From: Bidens hawaiensis
Taxonomy: Eukaryota; Streptophyta; Magnoliopsida; Asterales; Asteraceae
Length of the DNA stretch: 64,000 nt
Direction: 5' to 3'
Assembly (NCBI GenBank): GCA_021521415.1
Contig: JAIQDT010005772.1
Coordinates: forward strand, 62,001 to 126,000
In this document: positions 59,982-64,000 of the stretch, piece by piece
How positions within the stretch are numbered: the first letter of the stretch is position 1
Layout: each line of letters begins with the position of its first letter
Made by a program: the position numbers and the translations under genes
The notes under the pieces: model-generated
The model's database searches: none
Told to the model about the DNA's origin: nothing
The model's input: only the letters and a program-made list of their open reading frames with translations

Positions 59982-60935
59982 ACAAAAACCTTTGATGTAT
60001 CACCTTTCTTAATGTATCATAAAAAATGTATGTTTTGCTATTAAATACAAATAATGCGTGAACAAGCATCACACATGCTCTGTAATTCTTCACATGTATA
60101 ACTATTGGTATTTAACGCACGAAATTTAGTAACATTTATAAAGAAACTCCATAACACTTATCTAGATAATACAAAAGCAACTTATAACATTACTAAGGAA
60201 GCCTTCACGCCCCAAGATAAGCCATAAGGAAAACACAGACAATCCCTTCTAAAGTATAAATGGAAACATCTCCAACGTCCTTAGGAATCCGACCTTGGGC
60301 AGTAAAATACTTTGTCTTACTTACTCAAACTCTCCTACTCTTTCGTTACATTATTTATCTTACCTTTCTACATTATATCAAAACACCAAACTTATATTTT
60401 CACATAGGAAACTGATCATATGAGACATTTTTCTTTACTGTAACAATGCTTTTTTCTTAACATGTTATGTATATAGTAGCTCATTTATCACCATCCTTTC
60501 ACTTTTGCATTAAATCAATAGTTGTGCTAGCCTCATTACTCATCAACCATTAAAATCCTTTTATCCCATCGTTACTTACATTCTTCAACCAGTAGTCATA
60601 ATCCAACCAACATCGTATTCGTAAATGCTAAAACATAGTTACCACCCGGTCGAAAATTCTACCCTCTACTTTCACATTTTCTTTTTTTCTACCTTAAACA
60701 GTTAAACCTCTTGTTAATATTGGGTCAACCAAAACCTACCACCCTTCTCTCTCTCCTCTCACATTTGGTCAACTCAACCAGACACGTTAACGACATTAAA
60801 TTACACATGTCCCACTCCCCACTTCCTTATATTCTTCTACAACCCACCCTCTAGTCACCCATTCCCTTCACAAACAACTAAAAGAAAATTCTATTTTTTA
60901 GGTCTTTACTTTTTTTTTTCTAACGACAGAATCAA
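59982..60935. other. Upstream region and leader of the WAG-type kinase
   Basis: Non-coding. The last ~200 bp become pyrimidine-rich (CTCTCTCTCC, TTTTTTTTTTC), as in many plant 5' leaders; CCTTATATTCTTC near 60827 could serve as a TATA-like element. Confidence 0.4.
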
Positions 60936-62357
60936 ATGGAAGACGATCAAACCATCTTCCGTCAAGACTCCGACCTTGACCTCAGCTTCACCAGCTGCAC
61001 CACCACCACCATTGCCTCCTCCAGTGCCCGCTCCAGCCTCGCCCGCTCAAGCTTATGCCTCAGCTTCAACGAATCCACCCGTCTCTCCTCCGCCTCAGCC
61101 TCCGCCCCCTCCACCACCATCCCAAACCTCCATTCCCGCCCTCACCGCAAATCCGACACCAATTGGTCCGCCATCAACGCCGCCATCAACCTCTCCTCCG
61201 ACGGCACTCTCCACCTCCGCCACCTCAAACTCGTCCGCCTCGTCGGCTCTGGCAACCTCGGCCGCGTCTTCCTTTGCCGCATCCGCGACTACGAACACGA
61301 ACACGCCAACTTCGCAATCAAAGTAGTCGACAAAAATTCACTAACTGCTAAAAAACTGTCCCATGTCCAAACCGAAGGACGAATACTTTCGTCCTTAGAT
61401 CACCCGTTCCTTCCCACGCTTTACGCGCATTTAGAAGTATCTCATTACACGTGCTTCCTTATCGATTACTGCCCCAATGGCGACCTCCATTCCTTGCTCA
61501 GAAAGCAACCTAATTACCGCCTGCCAGTCGACTCAGTCAGGTTTTATACCGCAGAGGTATTAGTAGCTCTCGAATACCTCCACTCGCTAGGGATAATCTA
61601 CCGTGATCTCAAGCCTGAAAACATATTAATCCGAGAAGACGGTCACATTATGTTATCAGATTTCGACTTATGCTTCACATCCGACGTCGTCCCAAAACTC
61701 GACAACAGAATTAACAGAATTCGTTACACCACTCGTAACAGAAAACACCAAAACCGTTACGAAACGGTTACGGAGTTTGTTGCGGAGCCGACGTCAGCTT
61801 CTTCCAAATCATGCGTGGGTACACACGAGTACTTAGCTCCGGAACTGGTCAACGGGATCGGGCATGGTAACGGCGTTGACTGGTGGGCGTTTGGTGTATT
61901 AATATATGAGTTGTTGTACGGAACGACGCCGTTTCGTGGAGGGAATAAAGAGGCCACCCTGCGCAATATAGCATCGAGCAGAGACGTGGCATTTGATAGT
62001 CATAAAGATAGAGATAATGAAGCTGGGGTGGTGGAGGCTAAGGATTTGATAACGAAACTGTTGGTTAAGGATTACCGGACGAGGCTAGGGTGCGCCAGGG
62101 GTGCGACGGATATTAAACGGCATCCGTTTTTTGATGGGATTAAGTGGCCGTTGATACGGACGTATAGTCCGCCGGAGGTCCGTGGGTTGACGGTGAAGAG
62201 GAGTGGTAGGGCACGTGAGAGTCACGTGAGTACTGGTTCCAAGAGACGGCGGTGGATTTGGAAGGGGTTGAATTGTCTATTGATGAAAAGTAAGGGGTCT
62301 AAAGGAAACTTGAATTCAAACCAGAACTATTATTGTTATAGGAAAGATGTGGTTTGA
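60936..62357 (+). CDS. WAG2: AGC VIII serine/threonine protein kinase, WAG1/WAG2-type
   Basis: Plant AGC VIII kinase of the PINOID/WAG clade, which phosphorylates PIN auxin exporters at the plasma membrane and so sets auxin flow direction. Single exon, 473 aa, as in Arabidopsis WAG genes. A Ser-rich N-terminus carries the WAG signature DLDLSFTS...SSSARSSLARSSLCLSFN (about 13-45). Kinase domain: GSGNLGRVF (104-112), catalytic Lys129 in FAIKV, Glu147, YRDLKPEN with Asp224, and DFD (242-244) in place of DFG, the plant AGC VIII hallmark. A ~45-residue insertion follows before KSCVGTHEYLAPE (291-303), then WWAFG and RLGCARGATDIKRHPFF. The basic C-terminus lacks the FxxF PDK1-docking motif, as in WAG proteins. 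ATG 60936 starts the conserved acidic N-terminus. WAG1 and WAG2 cannot be separated here. Confidence 0.93.
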   Translation: MEDDQTIFRQDSDLDLSFTSCTTTTIASSSARSSLARSSLCLSFNESTRLSSASASAPSTTIPNLHSRPHRKSDTNWSAINAAINLSSDGTLHLRHLKLVRLVGSGNLGRVFLCRIRDYEHEHANFAIKVVDKNSLTAKKLSHVQTEGRILSSLDHPFLPTLYAHLEVSHYTCFLIDYCPNGDLHSLLRKQPNYRLPVDSVRFYTAEVLVALEYLHSLGIIYRDLKPENILIREDGHIMLSDFDLCFTSDVVPKLDNRINRIRYTTRNRKHQNRYETVTEFVAEPTSASSKSCVGTHEYLAPELVNGIGHGNGVDWWAFGVLIYELLYGTTPFRGGNKEATLRNIASSRDVAFDSHKDRDNEAGVVEAKDLITKLLVKDYRTRLGCARGATDIKRHPFFDGIKWPLIRTYSPPEVRGLTVKRSGRARESHVSTGSKRRRWIWKGLNCLLMKSKGSKGNLNSNQNYYCYRKDVV

Positions 62358-62878
62358 AATAGGTATAATTAAAGTTCAGGGTTGGATATATAAATGTTTT
62401 TTCCTTTTGGACTTTTTGGTTGTTGTTAGTTATTCCAAGGGTAATATTGTAAAAAGGAATTGTATTCCCTTGTATTTCCATTTTCCAATGTTTTTGATTT
62501 AACATTGAAGAAAAACCTATTATACTTTTAACATTTAAGTGGCTTGTTTATAAAACTAGTGTAATGGAGGGGTTTTCGGTGTCATGTCAAAGAGAGATTG
62601 GATAACTAAATCATCAAATACACGTAATAGTTTAACTGAAATATAATTATTATTTAATGTTTTTTTTAATATGATAATATGAGTCAAAGAAATGTGATTG
62701 GTTGGATTTGTAGTGGCCTACACACTCTGTTGTCTCATTAACCGGTTGTCGCCCTAGAGGGATCATTCCATTTTGGCGCTTATACGTGTGCAGGTAGTAA
62801 TGGTTTGTTAGCGTTAAACATTCTAGGTGGAGGGGCTTTGGCGCCCACAACAACCGGTCTTATTACTATTATTATAAT
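62358..62878. other. 3' flank of the kinase gene
   Basis: No gene. Contains short inverted words ACCGGTTGT (62741) and ACAACCGGT (62850) around a GC-richer segment of unknown origin. Confidence 0.4.
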
Positions 62879-63050
62879 ATGACAACTTGTTGGAACATTT
62901 GGAAAAGGAGAAACGAAACAATCTTTAAAAATGAAAAAAACTTGGTTTTTAATGTGATTAAGATGTTAAATATCTCTTTTGTTGTTTTGTATTCAATAGT
63001 TTTTATTAGTTTGGCTTGTTTTAAAGAAAAAAAAACCCTTCTTTTATGAA
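62879..63050 (+). mobile_element. LINE (non-LTR retrotransposon) C-terminal scrap
   Basis: An open frame of about 57 codons begins TTCWNIWKRRNETIFKNEK, typical of the region after the zinc-binding reverse transcriptase domain in plant LINEs (WxIWKxRN.xIF). No upstream RT motif is preserved nearby. The hit is short. Confidence 0.45.
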
Positions 63051-64000
63051 CCAGACAGTTGAAATAGACAGATAAGAATTTAAAATTAAAATTAATTATT
63101 ATATTATATGCTAAATAATATTATAATGATCAAGGATGTTAGATCTGAATTTTGAGCATAAAATTTTAAATGCGTAATTACTTCCAAGTATGTTCCCCTC
63201 ATGGGCAATTTGGTAATAATCAGAACAACAATTTGGTCCCTGAAGCTATTGGTTAGTTAAATAGACCCCTTAAGAGTATGAAAACCACACTTGTATCCTC
63301 GATGATAAATTCTTTCATATCTTATTCACAAAGGTATTATTACAACCTAAAATATACGAGTTTGTTTATAGAATTTATAATTTGCCGACTTCTTATAATA
63401 CTAAAACGAAAGGTGATTTGTGTACCGGTACCAGACACAACTATGTTATAACTCACTCGTGTTATATTTGTAATAACTATATATTAACTTTCATACCACA
63501 AAGGCACAAATATCATTTCATTTGACCAAAAACCACACCCCATGTGCTTGAAACACCCAACAAAGAGATTTGACAAGAAACAATAACATGTTCTTTGTAC
63601 CATAAAGAAGAATGGTGGAAAATGATGGCAGATAGCATCTGATCCTTAATATGAGGAAACAATAAGTCTAAAGAAAAAAGTATATGCACAATTAAAAAAG
63701 AGTACAATGAGCCAAATTCTCAAATTCTTACCAAACAAAATGTTTAAAATGTCAAGGTTCAACTCACTATGCACCAACCATGACCTTAGCCAGTTAGCCA
63801 CATAACTCCTCATTCATCACAACAGCCAAATTCATCACACTCACCCATAAACCAGACTTCATAAAACTACACCTAACAAATTCATAATTCTTTAATAATT
63901 GGGGTTTATGATTCCCAATAAAAGACAAGGAAATAATTGAACTTTATTTCAAAATGCTAGAAATAAACCAGTAAATAAGAATAGACCATAATCAATAATT
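63051..64000. other. Intergenic to window edge, no gene seen
   Basis: AT-rich, no exon-like ORF. A gene starting beyond the edge cannot be excluded. Confidence 0.5.

Noticed and set aside
60976..61351. Pro-rich ORFs overlapping the WAG-type kinase in other frames
   Set aside because: Shadows of the Ser/Pro-coding N-terminus; the kinase frame has all conserved motifs.

Overview
The window is nuclear DNA of a higher plant, a eudicot and probably Asteraceae. The evidence is many short GT-AG exons in AT-rich DNA, plant-only gene families (subtilase SBT5, CAX exchanger, WAG-type AGC kinase, KIN-14 kinesin) and abundant plant transposons (PIF/Harbinger, LTR elements, MULE-like MITEs, tRNA-derived SINEs). 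The family-level placement rests only on general resemblance of the repeats. There are no prokaryotic operons and no CRISPR array.

Layout. 0-4.4 kb holds MITEs and a SINE-like element. 4.4-9.3 kb is a complete SBT5.4-like subtilase (+, 11 exons, 777 aa) with MITE-like insertions in two introns. 12.5-14.8 kb is a complete vacuolar cation/proton exchanger (CAX, +, 11 exons, 443 aa). 15.2-16.2 kb holds a 3' exon remnant of the next gene broken by a degenerate Ty1/copia fragment. 18.5-21.05 kb is a second, decayed CAX copy. 21.4-27.6 kb is a complete 21-exon gene (-, 1137 aa) of the conserved uncharacterised At4g24610/At5g65440-type family. 28.14-35.49 kb is a full-length PIF/Harbinger transposon with perfect TIRs, a TAA target duplication and an intact transposase; its Myb-like ORF is split by a 2.67 kb solo LTR. 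36.36-37.10 kb is a MULE-like MITE. 37.9-39.9 kb is a TM9SF/EMP70 gene (-, 660 codons) that is intact in frame apart from three internal nonsense codons. 44.2-49.2 kb is a complete kinesin-14 (+, 19 coding exons, 1037 aa) whose N-terminus is built from a tandem array of small symmetric exons. 50.7-52.6 kb is a second solo LTR. 52.6-60.9 kb is gene-poor and contains one very clean SINE. 60.9-62.4 kb is a single-exon WAG1/WAG2-type AGC kinase. The right end carries a LINE scrap and no gene.

The genes are ordinary single-copy plant genes and do not form a pathway. What stands out is locus evolution: a ~6 kb tandem duplication of CAX plus the end of its convergent neighbour, in which the copy at the ancestral position is the one decaying; a nested transposon insertion that can be undone exactly on paper; and a six-member exon array in the kinesin. 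Exon boundaries below were derived by hand from splice consensus, frame continuity and family resemblance. All intact models sum to whole codons, but no alignment or transcript was available.
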